The notes under the pieces: model-generated | What the model was told of the DNA's origin: nothing | What the model saw: only the letters and a program-made list of their open reading frames with translations | The model's database searches: none | Assembly: GCA_003149935.1 (NCBI GenBank) | Contig: QAMH01000010.1 | Location: 62,001 to 126,000, forward strand | Origin: Coriobacteriia bacterium | GTDB taxonomy: Bacteria; Actinomycetota; Coriobacteriia; Coriobacteriales; QAMH01 | DNA: 64,000 nt | Direction of reading: 5' to 3' | Position numbers and translations under genes: made by a program | Shown: positions 24,196 through 31,867 of the stretch, in pieces | Numbering within the stretch: position 1 is the first letter of the stretch | How the letters are laid out: each line of letters opens with the position of its first letter

Positions 24196-24813
24196 CTAAT
24201 TACCTTCGAACGCATCCAGGTCCCATTGGAGCCACGCAAGCGCAAGCTCCACGATGGCACGATAGAAGCCTGATCCGTCCTGCTCAGCTTGCTCGTTGTC
24301 GAGCATGCGCTGCAAAAGGGCAAGAGGGTGCTCTTCGAAGAAGGCCGCCAGCGTCTTGAGCTGCTCGTCGCTTGGCTGCTGAAGGTAGTCGAGCGGCACG
24401 AGCATGAAGAGCTCGTTGGCGATGTGGTCATCCGGCAAGAAGCGCTGGATGCTTGTCTCGACGCCCAGCTCGTGGGCCACATCGTAGATGGTACCCCCAT
24501 CGAGCCCGTACGCGCTCTCGAGCGGAGGCATGGGTGCGTCTGGCAGCAGGAAGGTCTGGGCGTACTCGGCATCCATCGCCATTTTGCGATGGTCCTCGGG
24601 AATGTCAGCCAGCTTGGCGACCGCCGCCTCGACATGATCGAGTGCGTCGTGGGTGCGCTCGTTTTCGAGGCTCTCCCGCAGACCAGCCCAAAACGCCGGA
24701 TCGCTCACATTGTAGAGCAGGGTCTCGTCAAGCGGATAGCCGAGAATGTTGCCGAGAAACTGGTACACGGGCATGCTACCCTGTCCGTCGTGGCCATGAT
24801 CGTGATCGTGCAT
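24196..24813 (-). CDS. TorD/DmsD-family molybdoenzyme chaperone
   Basis: A 205-residue all-helical protein of the TorD family, cytoplasmic chaperones that help insert the Mo cofactor into, and proofread, DMSO-reductase-type enzymes. The family region is MDAEYAQTFLLPDAP...PLESAYGLDGG. Unusually, the N-terminus MHDHDHGHDGQG is rich in His and Asp and might bind metal. AAGGAG precedes the ATG at 24813; the earlier frame start at 24837 lacks one. The only molybdoenzyme in the window is at 9156, and it is Tat-less, so the client is probably encoded elsewhere. Confidence 0.75.
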   Translation of the reverse strand: MHDHDHGHDGQGSMPVYQFLGNILGYPLDETLLYNVSDPAFWAGLRESLENERTHDALDHVEAAVAKLADIPEDHRKMAMDAEYAQTFLLPDAPMPPLESAYGLDGGTIYDVAHELGVETSIQRFLPDDHIANELFMLVPLDYLQQPSDEQLKTLAAFFEEHPLALLQRMLDNEQAEQDGSGFYRAIVELALAWLQWDLDAFEGN

Positions 24814-24890
24814 GCCATCTCCTTCCAAATGAGACAAGAATCGCCGGAGCGGTTTTGTCTGGTTTCGCAGGTCAAAGTGTCTTCCGCGAG

Positions 24891-24896
24891 TATAAT
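24891..24896 (+). promoter_or_regulatory. -10 box of the thioesterase gene
   Basis: A consensus TATAAT lies 15 to 30 bases before the two possible thioesterase starts. No good -35 hexamer is seen 16-18 bases upstream. The transcript would have a very short leader. Confidence 0.5.
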
Positions 24897-24926
24897 GGCT
24901 GGCACTACCAAATGACGGGACAGCGA

Positions 24927-25664
24927 ATGATTGACACCGAACTGATAGTGGACCTCAAGGTGACCGTTCCCCTGCGTGTCACCGACTTTGATCGCTACGG
25001 GCGTCTCAAGCCCTCGGCCGTCCTGGCACTCTTCCAGGAAGCGGCAACCGTGCAAGCGAACGTCATGGATATCGGCCATGATGCCATGGAGCGTCGCGGC
25101 GTGTTCTGGGCAGTCATTCGCACCTATTACGAAGTCATTCGTCAGCCTGAACTCTACACGAGCGTGCAAATTCGCACGTGGCCCCACTCGCCCTCGCGAT
25201 TCTCGTTCCAGCGTGATTACATCATGAGCTCGCTTGATGACGAGGTGCTCGTACGCGGTACTTCCGAGTGGGTGCTCATGAGCCCGGAAACGCGCCAGTT
25301 CGTGAGCCTCGCCGGGGTGTACGAGCCACCGGAGAACCTGATCGAAGAGCGAAACTTCGAGAAGAAGCAACGTAAGATTCGTGACTTCGACACGGGCGAT
25401 GCCATGCCGTACGTGGTCGTTCCGCCCTATACGGCAGCCGACATCAATGGCCATGTCAACAACAGCGTCTACGCCGACTACCCCTTTGACGCCATCAACC
25501 CAAGCTCGAAGCACGGCGTCAAAAGCTTCCAAATCGACTTCAGGCACGAAGCGCGCACGGGCGATCCACTCGCCATCTACACCAAGCGCGATGATGGCAC
25601 GATCTTCACCAAGGGCGTCGATGCGAAGGGCGAGATCGTCTTTGCCGCACGGACGGAATTCTAG
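24927..25664 (+). CDS. Acyl-ACP thioesterase
   Basis: A 245-residue double-hotdog enzyme of the FatA/FatB-like bacterial acyl-ACP thioesterase family, which releases fatty acids from acyl carrier protein. The first hotdog starts at VTDFDRYGRLKPSAVLALFQEAA. The second contains the conserved DINGHVNNSVYADYPFD with candidate catalytic Asn and His. No signal peptide is present, so it is cytosolic. The start could also be the ATG at 24912; neither has a strong ribosome site. It is divergent from the TorD-like gene. Confidence 0.85.
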   Translation: MIDTELIVDLKVTVPLRVTDFDRYGRLKPSAVLALFQEAATVQANVMDIGHDAMERRGVFWAVIRTYYEVIRQPELYTSVQIRTWPHSPSRFSFQRDYIMSSLDDEVLVRGTSEWVLMSPETRQFVSLAGVYEPPENLIEERNFEKKQRKIRDFDTGDAMPYVVVPPYTAADINGHVNNSVYADYPFDAINPSSKHGVKSFQIDFRHEARTGDPLAIYTKRDDGTIFTKGVDAKGEIVFAARTEF

Positions 25665-25672
25665 GCCTCGCC

Positions 25673-26122
25673 CTACGTCAGCTCGTCCATCGCGCGGTTG
25701 GCCAACTCGTCGGCCCTGATATTGCCCGCGTTATCCGCATGACCCTTGACCTTGTGGAAGCGTATGTCGGCAAAGCGATCACGCTCCTCGTCAAGCGCAA
25801 TCCACAGCTCCTTGTTCGCAACAGGTTGCTTTTTTGAGTTGACCCATCCCTTGCGTTTCCATCCCTCAATCCACGAGGTGATGCCGCCGAGCACATAGGC
25901 ACTGTCGAGGTACACGTCGGTCGGAACCGCCTTGTTCTTGATGGCACGCAGGCCCTCGATGGCTGCCGTCAACTCCATCTTGTTGTTGGTGGTGTCGTGC
26001 TCGCCTCCGTAGAGCTCCTTCTCGTGCTCTCCCCAGACGAGGTAAACACCCCAGCCGCCCACATTGCTATCGCTCTGATTGCCACGGCAGCCGCCATCGC
26101 AGTAGATTTCCAGTCTTGTCAT
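25673..26122 (-). CDS. rnhA: Ribonuclease HI
   Basis: A 149-residue enzyme that cleaves the RNA strand of RNA-DNA hybrids during replication and repair. All four carboxylates are visible: Asp9 in IYCDGGCRGN, Glu in NKMELTAAIEGL, Asp in VYLDSAYV and the late Asp in NIRADELANRA. The basic handle region (SWIEGWKRKGWVNSKK) is present. It starts 6 bases after the stop of the XRE-aminotransferase gene, so the two share a transcript. Confidence 0.95.
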   Translation of the reverse strand: MTRLEIYCDGGCRGNQSDSNVGGWGVYLVWGEHEKELYGGEHDTTNNKMELTAAIEGLRAIKNKAVPTDVYLDSAYVLGGITSWIEGWKRKGWVNSKKQPVANKELWIALDEERDRFADIRFHKVKGHADNAGNIRADELANRAMDELT

Positions 26123-26128
26123 GGCCGC

Positions 26129-27631
26129 CTACTGACGGTAGTAGGTCAGGAAGTCTTCGATTGCGTCCATCGCCTCGCCAAGCGTGCGACGGCGCGGCAG
26201 GTAAACGATGCGGAAATGGTCGGTGTCGGTGCAGTTGAAGCCGCTTCCCTGGACGATGAGCACCTTCTTGTCCTTGAGCAAGTCGAGCGCGAATCGCTCG
26301 TCATCGGTGATGTTGAAGCGCTTCTTGTCGAGCTTGGGGAAAATGTAGAACGCGGCCTTGGGCTTCACGACGCTCACGCCGGGCATCTCGCACAGGCGAT
26401 CGTAGACGAAGTTGCGCTGCTCGTATATGCGGCCACCGGGGACCACGTAATTGCGCACGCTCTGATGCCCCCAGAGTGCCGTCTGCACGATGGACTGCGC
26501 CGGTACGTTGGAGCACAGACGCATGTTCGTGAGCATGTTGAGACCCTCGATGTAATCCCGGGCAATGCGCTTGTTGCCGGAAAGCGCCATCCATCCGATG
26601 CGGTAGCCCGCAATCATGTGCGACTTCGATAGGCCCGAGAAGGTGACGCAGAACAAATCCGGTGCAAGCGACGCGATGGAGATGTGCTCCCCCTCGCCTT
26701 CCATGACGAGACGATCGTAAATCTCGTCGGAGAAAATCATGAGCTGGTGCTCACGGGCGATATCCACGATTTCCTGCAGCACCTCGCGTGGGTACAGCGC
26801 GCCCGTAGGATTGTTGGGATTGATGATGACAATGGCCTTGGTACGCGGCGTGATCTTGGAGCGAATGTCATCAAGGTCGGGATACCATTCCGCCTCCTCG
26901 TCGCAGACGTAATGCACGGGATGACCACCCGCGAGCGTGGCACAGGCCGTCCACAGCGGATAATCGGGCATGGGCAGAAGAATCTCGTCGCCATCGTCGA
27001 GCAGGGCCGACATGCAGATGTTGATGAGCTCGGAGACGCCATTGCCTGTGTAGATGTCCTCCATCTGCACGTTGGGCAGCCCTTTGAGCTGGTAGTACTG
27101 CATGATGGCTTTGCGGGCAGACCACAGGCCCTTCGAATCCGAATAGCCCTCGCAGTCCGCAAGCTGCAGCGACATGTCGTGCACGACCTCATCGACCGCA
27201 CGAAAGCCGAAAGGCGCCGGATTGCCGATGTTGAGCTTGAGCACGTGCATGCCCGCCTGTTCCATGCGGTTTGCCTCGTCGAGCACCGGGCCACGTACGT
27301 CGTAGAGAACGTTGTCGAGCTTCGTGGACTTCTTGAACTGACGCAAGGGTGCCGGCTCTTCCTCGATTGGCCATCTATCCACGTGCGGATGCTGCGGCTC
27401 CTCACCTGCCTGCTGGCCCGGATTGAGCCAGTCCGCTGCGACATCGAGTGCCTGGGCAAGGAAGTTCAACGTTGATTTGCGCGGTATGGTCTTGCCGCTC
27501 ACGTATTGGCTCAGCTGGCTCTTGCCCAGCTTGACGCCCTGGATTTCGGCCTGTCGTAGCAAGTCGACCTGCTTGAGGCCGCTCGCCTTCATCGCTTCTC
27601 TGAGTCGTTCGGCAAAAACAGATGAGTTCAT
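26129..27631 (-). CDS. XRE-type helix-turn-helix fused to an alanine-type aminotransferase
   Basis: A 500-residue fusion. Residues 1-70 form an XRE DNA-binding domain (RLREAMKASGLKQVDLLRQA, then KSQLSQYVSGKTIPRKSTLN). From about residue 95 the rest is a complete fold type I PLP aminotransferase, AlaA/AlaT-like: DIYTGNGVSELI, INPNNPTGALYPREVL, SDEIYDRLV, the Schiff-base Lys in SGLSKSHMIAGYRIGW and a substrate Arg near FRIVYLPRR. The start at 27631 has GGAG 6 bases before it; the ATG at 27643 has none. It may interconvert pyruvate and alanine while acting as a regulator, possibly of itself. Confidence 0.9.
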   Translation of the reverse strand: MNSSVFAERLREAMKASGLKQVDLLRQAEIQGVKLGKSQLSQYVSGKTIPRKSTLNFLAQALDVAADWLNPGQQAGEEPQHPHVDRWPIEEEPAPLRQFKKSTKLDNVLYDVRGPVLDEANRMEQAGMHVLKLNIGNPAPFGFRAVDEVVHDMSLQLADCEGYSDSKGLWSARKAIMQYYQLKGLPNVQMEDIYTGNGVSELINICMSALLDDGDEILLPMPDYPLWTACATLAGGHPVHYVCDEEAEWYPDLDDIRSKITPRTKAIVIINPNNPTGALYPREVLQEIVDIAREHQLMIFSDEIYDRLVMEGEGEHISIASLAPDLFCVTFSGLSKSHMIAGYRIGWMALSGNKRIARDYIEGLNMLTNMRLCSNVPAQSIVQTALWGHQSVRNYVVPGGRIYEQRNFVYDRLCEMPGVSVVKPKAAFYIFPKLDKKRFNITDDERFALDLLKDKKVLIVQGSGFNCTDTDHFRIVYLPRRRTLGEAMDAIEDFLTYYRQ

Positions 27632-27721
27632 TTTCTGCTCCATAAGTTCAATTTACTGGTCACAAAGTTCATTTTTAGCAGAATAGCATAACGAAACAAC
27701 CAGAAGGTTCAATATCAGAAA
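27626..27721. promoter_or_regulatory. Four TGAAC repeats before the XRE-aminotransferase gene
   Basis: Read on the minus strand, near-identical elements AATTGAACTT, AAATGAACTT, ATTGAACCTT and AAATGAACTC have their TGAAC cores at 27626-27630, 27646-27650, 27667-27671 and 27717-27721. Spacings are 20, 21 and 50 bases, close to whole helical turns. The last overlaps the start codon. This is a likely operator array, perhaps bound by the XRE domain encoded next to it. Confidence 0.6.
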
Positions 27722-27807
27722 ATACGGTAGGGGATCAGTCGCATTTAACGGAACATGCTATCAAGCAACCTGGCGTCGGACAGGCCGTCGAGTCTATTTT
27801 GCTGCAT

Positions 27808-27913
27808 CCGTGCGGGCAGGCTGTGAAGCGGAGGTCCAAGGGAGCGCGCCGTAAAGACCGCGAAGCGGGCTGTCGGGAAGCGACCGTCGGAGCGGAGCAG
27901 CCTGCCCACACGG
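27808..27913. ncRNA. Candidate structured element with 16-bp closing arms
   Basis: CCGTGCGGGCAGGCTG (27808-27823) and CAGCCTGCCCACACGG (27898-27913) pair at 15 of 16 positions around 74 bases. Short inner pairings are possible (GGTC with GACC, CCGC-GAA-GCGG). It sits between divergent XRE-aminotransferase and polymerase genes, upstream of the SOS promoter. No known RNA family is recognised. It may be an RNA or a DNA repeat. Confidence 0.35.
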
Positions 27914-27938
27914 ATTCCCACATTCCAAAAGCAAAAAG

Positions 27939-27974
27939 CGAACGCTTGTTCGTGTCACAGTCATCCCCTATACT
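27939..27974 (+). promoter_or_regulatory. LexA-controlled promoter of the Y-family polymerase gene
   Basis: CGAACGCTTGTTCG (27939-27952) matches the Gram-positive SOS box CGAACRNRYGTTYG with one mismatch and is nearly palindromic. It overlaps the -35 hexamer TTGTTC (27946-27951). A 17-base spacer leads to the -10 TATACT (27969-27974). Transcription would start about 2 bases before the ATG at 27983. Confidence 0.85.
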
Positions 27975-27982
27975 TTCGTGCC

Positions 27983-29524
27983 ATGGAAGAGAGCAGCAAA
28001 AAGCAACGGTCGTACGTCGCAATCGACCTCAAGTCCTTCTACGCATCGGTCGAGTGTGCCGAGCGTGGCCTCGATGCGCTCACGACCAACCTCGTCGTGG
28101 CAGACAAGCGTCGCACCGAGAAGACCATATGCCTCGCCGTCTCTCCTTCTCTCAAGGCGCACGGCATCTCGGGCAGGGCGCGCCTCTTCGAGGTCATCCA
28201 GGCCGTCAAGAAGATCAACGCCCAGCGCAGGGCGCAGGCGCCGGGCCGCAAGCTCGTAGGCTCCTCAAGCAATGCCATCGAGCTATCCCAACACCCCGAG
28301 CTCGCCCTCGACTATGTCATCGCCCCGCCACGCATGGCCCTCTACCTGCAACGCAGTACGGAGATTTACGAGATATACCTGCGTCATGTCGCTCCCGAGG
28401 ACATCCACGTCTACTCCATCGACGAGGTCTTCATCGACGTGACGGGCTACCTGCGCACGGCCGGCATGACGGCACACGAGTTCGCCGCCATGCTCATCGC
28501 GGACGTTCTGGCCGAGACGGGCATTACGGCCACGGTCGGTCTCGGTACCAACCTCTACCTTGCCAAAGTCGCGATGGATATCGTTGCCAAGCACATACCC
28601 GCCGGTCCAGATGGGGCCCGCATCGCCGAGCTCGACGAGATGAGCTATCGCCGCCTGCTCTGGAACCATCGCCCTCTCACGGACTTCTGGCGTGTGGGCC
28701 TCGCGACAGCTCGCAAGCTCGACCAGGTGGGGCTCGGCACGATGGGGGATATCGCCCGGGCATCGGTTGCCGGTCCGCAGGCAAGCAGGAACGAGGACAC
28801 GCTCTACGACCTCTTCGGCGTGAACGCCGAGCTGCTCATCGACCACGCCTGGGGCTGGGAGCCCTGCACGCTCGCAGATGTGCGGGCATATCGTCCCGAG
28901 TCCAACAGCCTCGGCTCGGGGCAAGTGTTGCAATGCCCTTACCCCTTCGAGAAGACGCGCCTCGTCATGCGCGAGATGGCCGAGCAGCTCAGCCTCGACC
29001 TTGTCGAGAAGGGCCTCGTCACCGCTCAAATCGTCATCACCGTCGGCTACGACAAGGAAAACCTCAGCGATCCCATCCGTGCGATGAAATACGATGGCCC
29101 CGTCACGACCGACCATTTCGGTCGTGACGTTCCCAAGCACGCGCACGGATCCATCAACTTGCCGCAGTACACCTCGTCGTCACGTCTCATCATCGACGCC
29201 GCCCTCGAGCTCTTCGACTCGACCGTCAACCCACACCTGCTCGCCCGTCGCCTTAACATCACGGCATGCGACGTCAAGCGCGAGCAAGAGAGCACGCAGG
29301 ATGCCCCACAAGAAGAGCAACTCGAGCTCTTTGCCGATTACGACGAGGACGAGCACGCCAATGCCGTCAAAGAGCAAGAGCTCACCCAGGAGCATCGCCG
29401 CCAGGAGGCGATACTGGCGGCCAGAAGACGCTTCGGGAAGAACGCTGTGCTCAAGGGCATGAACTTGCAGGAGGGCGCCACGCAAACGCAACGCAACAAG
29501 CAGATTGGAGGCCATCAGGCATGA
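27983..29524 (+). CDS. Y-family DNA polymerase (DinB/UmuC-like)
   Basis: A 513-residue translesion polymerase. The palm begins YVAIDLKSFYASVECAERG with the first metal Asp. The catalytic YSIDEVFIDVTGY is near residue 150, followed by helix-hairpin-helix thumb elements (ELDEMSYRRLLWNHRPLTDFWRVG) and a little-finger domain. The extended C-terminus contains QLELFADYDED, a QLxLF clamp-binding motif. It copies damaged templates in the SOS response. There is no ribosome site, and the promoter places the transcript start at about the ATG, so the mRNA is apparently leaderless. The downstream YolD-like gene overlaps by 4 bases. Confidence 0.92.
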   Translation: MEESSKKQRSYVAIDLKSFYASVECAERGLDALTTNLVVADKRRTEKTICLAVSPSLKAHGISGRARLFEVIQAVKKINAQRRAQAPGRKLVGSSSNAIELSQHPELALDYVIAPPRMALYLQRSTEIYEIYLRHVAPEDIHVYSIDEVFIDVTGYLRTAGMTAHEFAAMLIADVLAETGITATVGLGTNLYLAKVAMDIVAKHIPAGPDGARIAELDEMSYRRLLWNHRPLTDFWRVGLATARKLDQVGLGTMGDIARASVAGPQASRNEDTLYDLFGVNAELLIDHAWGWEPCTLADVRAYRPESNSLGSGQVLQCPYPFEKTRLVMREMAEQLSLDLVEKGLVTAQIVITVGYDKENLSDPIRAMKYDGPVTTDHFGRDVPKHAHGSINLPQYTSSSRLIIDAALELFDSTVNPHLLARRLNITACDVKREQESTQDAPQEEQLELFADYDEDEHANAVKEQELTQEHRRQEAILAARRRFGKNAVLKGMNLQEGATQTQRNKQIGGHQA

Positions 29525-29736
29525 GCGATGCAGAGCACATATACGCCGACATCATCGACTTGCCGCATCATGTATCGAGCAAATATCCCCACATGTCAAT
29601 GGAGCAAAGGGCAGCCCAGTTTTCGCCCTTTGCGGCACTTGCCGGACATACCGAGGCCATCAAACAGGCAGCGCACCACGCCCAGGAACATGGGCCTGAT
29701 GCGCCGATAGACCAGTCGGAGTTCGATTACTGCTGA
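29521..29736 (+). CDS. YolD-like small protein paired with the Y-family polymerase
   Basis: A 71-residue protein starting MSDAEHIYADIIDLPHHVSS. It contains the MSMEQRAAQFSPFAALAGH motif found in short proteins encoded directly after Y-family polymerases in many Firmicutes. Its ATG overlaps the polymerase stop (ATGA), so it is translationally coupled and SOS-induced with it. The biochemical role of this family is not settled; assistance to the polymerase is inferred from the constant pairing. Confidence 0.82.
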   Translation: MSDAEHIYADIIDLPHHVSSKYPHMSMEQRAAQFSPFAALAGHTEAIKQAAHHAQEHGPDAPIDQSEFDYC

Positions 29737-29759
29737 GTCACTACCACGTGCAATGGGAG

Positions 29760-30347
29760 CTAGCCATTGATGTACGAATATCCCTGCGAAAGAAGCGTCT
29801 GCACGCGGTCATCGGCCAGCGAGTAAATGACCTGCTTGCCATCGCGCACGAAGTCCACGAGGCGCTCCTGCTTCATGCTGCGTAGCTGGTGCGAGGTGGC
29901 ACCCTGTGTGACTCCCGCTGCATGCGCGATGTCGGCGACGCACTTGGGGCCCTCCACGAGGGAGTACAGAATCTTGAGACGCGTTGGGTCGGCAAAGATC
30001 TTGAAGAGGTTGGCGAGGCTGAAAAGCGACTCCTCACTCGGCATCTTGAAGTTCATCGGCTGCATGTCGTAAATGGTCTGCGGCTTGGACGTGGTCTTGC
30101 TGTGTGATCCCATCGAGTGCTTGGGCACATAGGCCGAAGACATCTTGGGCTGCGTTGCCGCCGGCTTGGCCGTGGACACGGTCTTGCTCGCAGACTGCAC
30201 CTGCGGCGTTGCGTCATGCTTCTTGTCGTGCTTCTTCTCAGGCTTGGACTTCGACGGCTTGACATCGACCTTGAGCTCGAGCTTCGCGGCTTTGTCTTTC
30301 GCCTTGCCCTTCTTCTTGTCCTTGTCCTTCTTCTTGCCCTTTGCCAT
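29760..30347 (-). CDS. ArsR-family regulator with a long lysine-rich N-terminal tail
   Basis: A 195-residue protein. Residues 1-100 are a disordered tail very rich in Lys (GKKKDKDKKKGKAKDKAAK), then Ser/Thr/Pro/Gln. Residues 110-195 form a winged-helix ArsR/SmtB domain (LANLFKIFADPTRLKILYSL, VADIAHAAGVTQGATSHQLR, FVRDGKQVIYSLADD). Of the metal motif ELCVCDL only one Cys remains (GPKCVADI), so metal sensing is doubtful. AAGGAGG precedes the ATG at 30347. The adjacent NSS transporter gene lies 63 bases upstream on the same strand and may be its target. Confidence 0.85.
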   Translation of the reverse strand: MAKGKKKDKDKKKGKAKDKAAKLELKVDVKPSKSKPEKKHDKKHDATPQVQSASKTVSTAKPAATQPKMSSAYVPKHSMGSHSKTTSKPQTIYDMQPMNFKMPSEESLFSLANLFKIFADPTRLKILYSLVEGPKCVADIAHAAGVTQGATSHQLRSMKQERLVDFVRDGKQVIYSLADDRVQTLLSQGYSYING

Positions 30348-30410
30348 GACGCGCCTCCTTCTACTGCGATGGCCGGGAATATGCCCGACCATCGACCGCA
30401 TCGATTGTCG

Positions 30411-31802
30411 TTACCCCGTTATGAAGGGAAGAATGTTCGTGATGAGAATCACCGCGACGAGAATCGGGGCGATGTACTTGATCATAACGACCCAGGCCTT
30501 CTCGGCCTTGAACTCGCTTGAAATCTCGATCTCCTCGATAAGCGCCTTGGGCTTGATAATCCAACCAACGAAGACGCAGGTCAGAATCGCGACGATGGGC
30601 ATGAGCACCGAGTTCGAGATGAAGTCGAAGAAGTCGAGCAGCGTCGATCCTTCGCCGATGGGCTGGATAAACGACAGCGAGTTATAACCCGCATTGACGA
30701 CGAAGCCAACCGCCACGATGAAGATCATCACGATGATGAGGGACTTGGTGCGCGACAGGTGCGTGCCGTCGGACACGATCGACACGAGCGCCTCGGTCAG
30801 GCTGATGGCACTCGTCAGCGCCGCGAAGAACACGAGCAGGAAGAACACGAAGCCGATGACGGTCGCCCAGGTAAGGTCCATCGTGTTGAACACCTCGGGC
30901 AGGGTGATGAACATGAGTGACGGGCCGGACTTTGCGGCAACGGCCTCGGCAGAGCCCATCGCGACGAAGGCAGCCGGCACGATCATGAGACCGGCGAAGA
31001 ATGAGACGCCGAAGTCAAAGCCCGCGATGCGCGTGACCGATGACGTCAGACTGTCCTGCTTGCGCATGTAGCTGCCATACGTGACCATGATGCCCATGGC
31101 CAGCGAAAGCGAATAGAACATCTGCCCCAACGCGTTGATGACGAGCTCGGGCGAGAACTTGTTGAAGTCGGGCACGAGGTAATATGCGGCGCCCTCGAGC
31201 GCGCCGGGCATCGTGAGCACGAAGCCGGCAATCGCGATGGCCATAATGATGAGCGCGGGCATCATGATGAGATTGGCCTTCTCGATGCCCTTTTGCACGC
31301 CAAGCGCGACGATGATGAAGACGATCGCCATGAAGACGAGCATGAACAGGAAGCTCTCGGTGTTGCTGCTGATGAAGCCACCGAAGAAGTCACCACCATC
31401 GGCCAGTGCCGCCGGACCCGCCGTAACGTAGCTCACCATGTACTTGGTGACCCAGCCGCCGATGATGCAGTAATACGGCGTGATGATGAACGGCACGGCC
31501 GCCGCGAGCACGCCAATGAAGGTGAACTTGGCACCAAAATGCCTGAAGGCGCCGATGACGGATTGGCGTGTCTTGCGACCAAGCGCGGTCTCGAGCAGCA
31601 ACAGGGAGACGCCGAAGGTCAAGACGAGCACCAGGTAGGTGAGCAGGAACATGCCGCCGCCATACTTCGCGGCGAGATACGGAAAGCGCCAGAGATTTCC
31701 GAGGCCGACGGCCGATGCCGCCGCAGCCAAAATGAACGCCCACTTGCCCGACCACGTCGCACGGGTCGATGCTTCTTGAACTTCCTTAACTTCTTGTGCC
31801 AT
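30411..31802 (-). CDS. Sodium-dependent transporter, NSS (SNF) family
   Basis: A 463-residue secondary transporter that couples Na+ entry to uptake of an amino acid or amine. Helix 1 with its unwound centre is seen in ASAVGLGNLWRFPYLAAKYGG, helix 6 in the LGQMFYSLSLAMGIMVTYGSY region, and 11-12 membrane segments are present. The loop after helix 2 has the LGRKTRQS motif. The substrate is not predictable; tryptophan, other hydrophobic amino acids or amines are usual. The ribosome site is weak (GGGGAA 8 bases upstream). A second, diverged NSS gene of the same length is at 51973. Confidence 0.93.
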   Translation of the reverse strand: MAQEVKEVQEASTRATWSGKWAFILAAAASAVGLGNLWRFPYLAAKYGGGMFLLTYLVLVLTFGVSLLLLETALGRKTRQSVIGAFRHFGAKFTFIGVLAAAVPFIITPYYCIIGGWVTKYMVSYVTAGPAALADGGDFFGGFISSNTESFLFMLVFMAIVFIIVALGVQKGIEKANLIMMPALIIMAIAIAGFVLTMPGALEGAAYYLVPDFNKFSPELVINALGQMFYSLSLAMGIMVTYGSYMRKQDSLTSSVTRIAGFDFGVSFFAGLMIVPAAFVAMGSAEAVAAKSGPSLMFITLPEVFNTMDLTWATVIGFVFFLLVFFAALTSAISLTEALVSIVSDGTHLSRTKSLIIVMIFIVAVGFVVNAGYNSLSFIQPIGEGSTLLDFFDFISNSVLMPIVAILTCVFVGWIIKPKALIEEIEISSEFKAEKAWVVMIKYIAPILVAVILITNILPFITG

Positions 31803-31867
31803 TGTTCAATTCCCCAAATATTCGTATAAAACAAGCATATGCGATTATACGCAAAGCTCCTTGGAAG

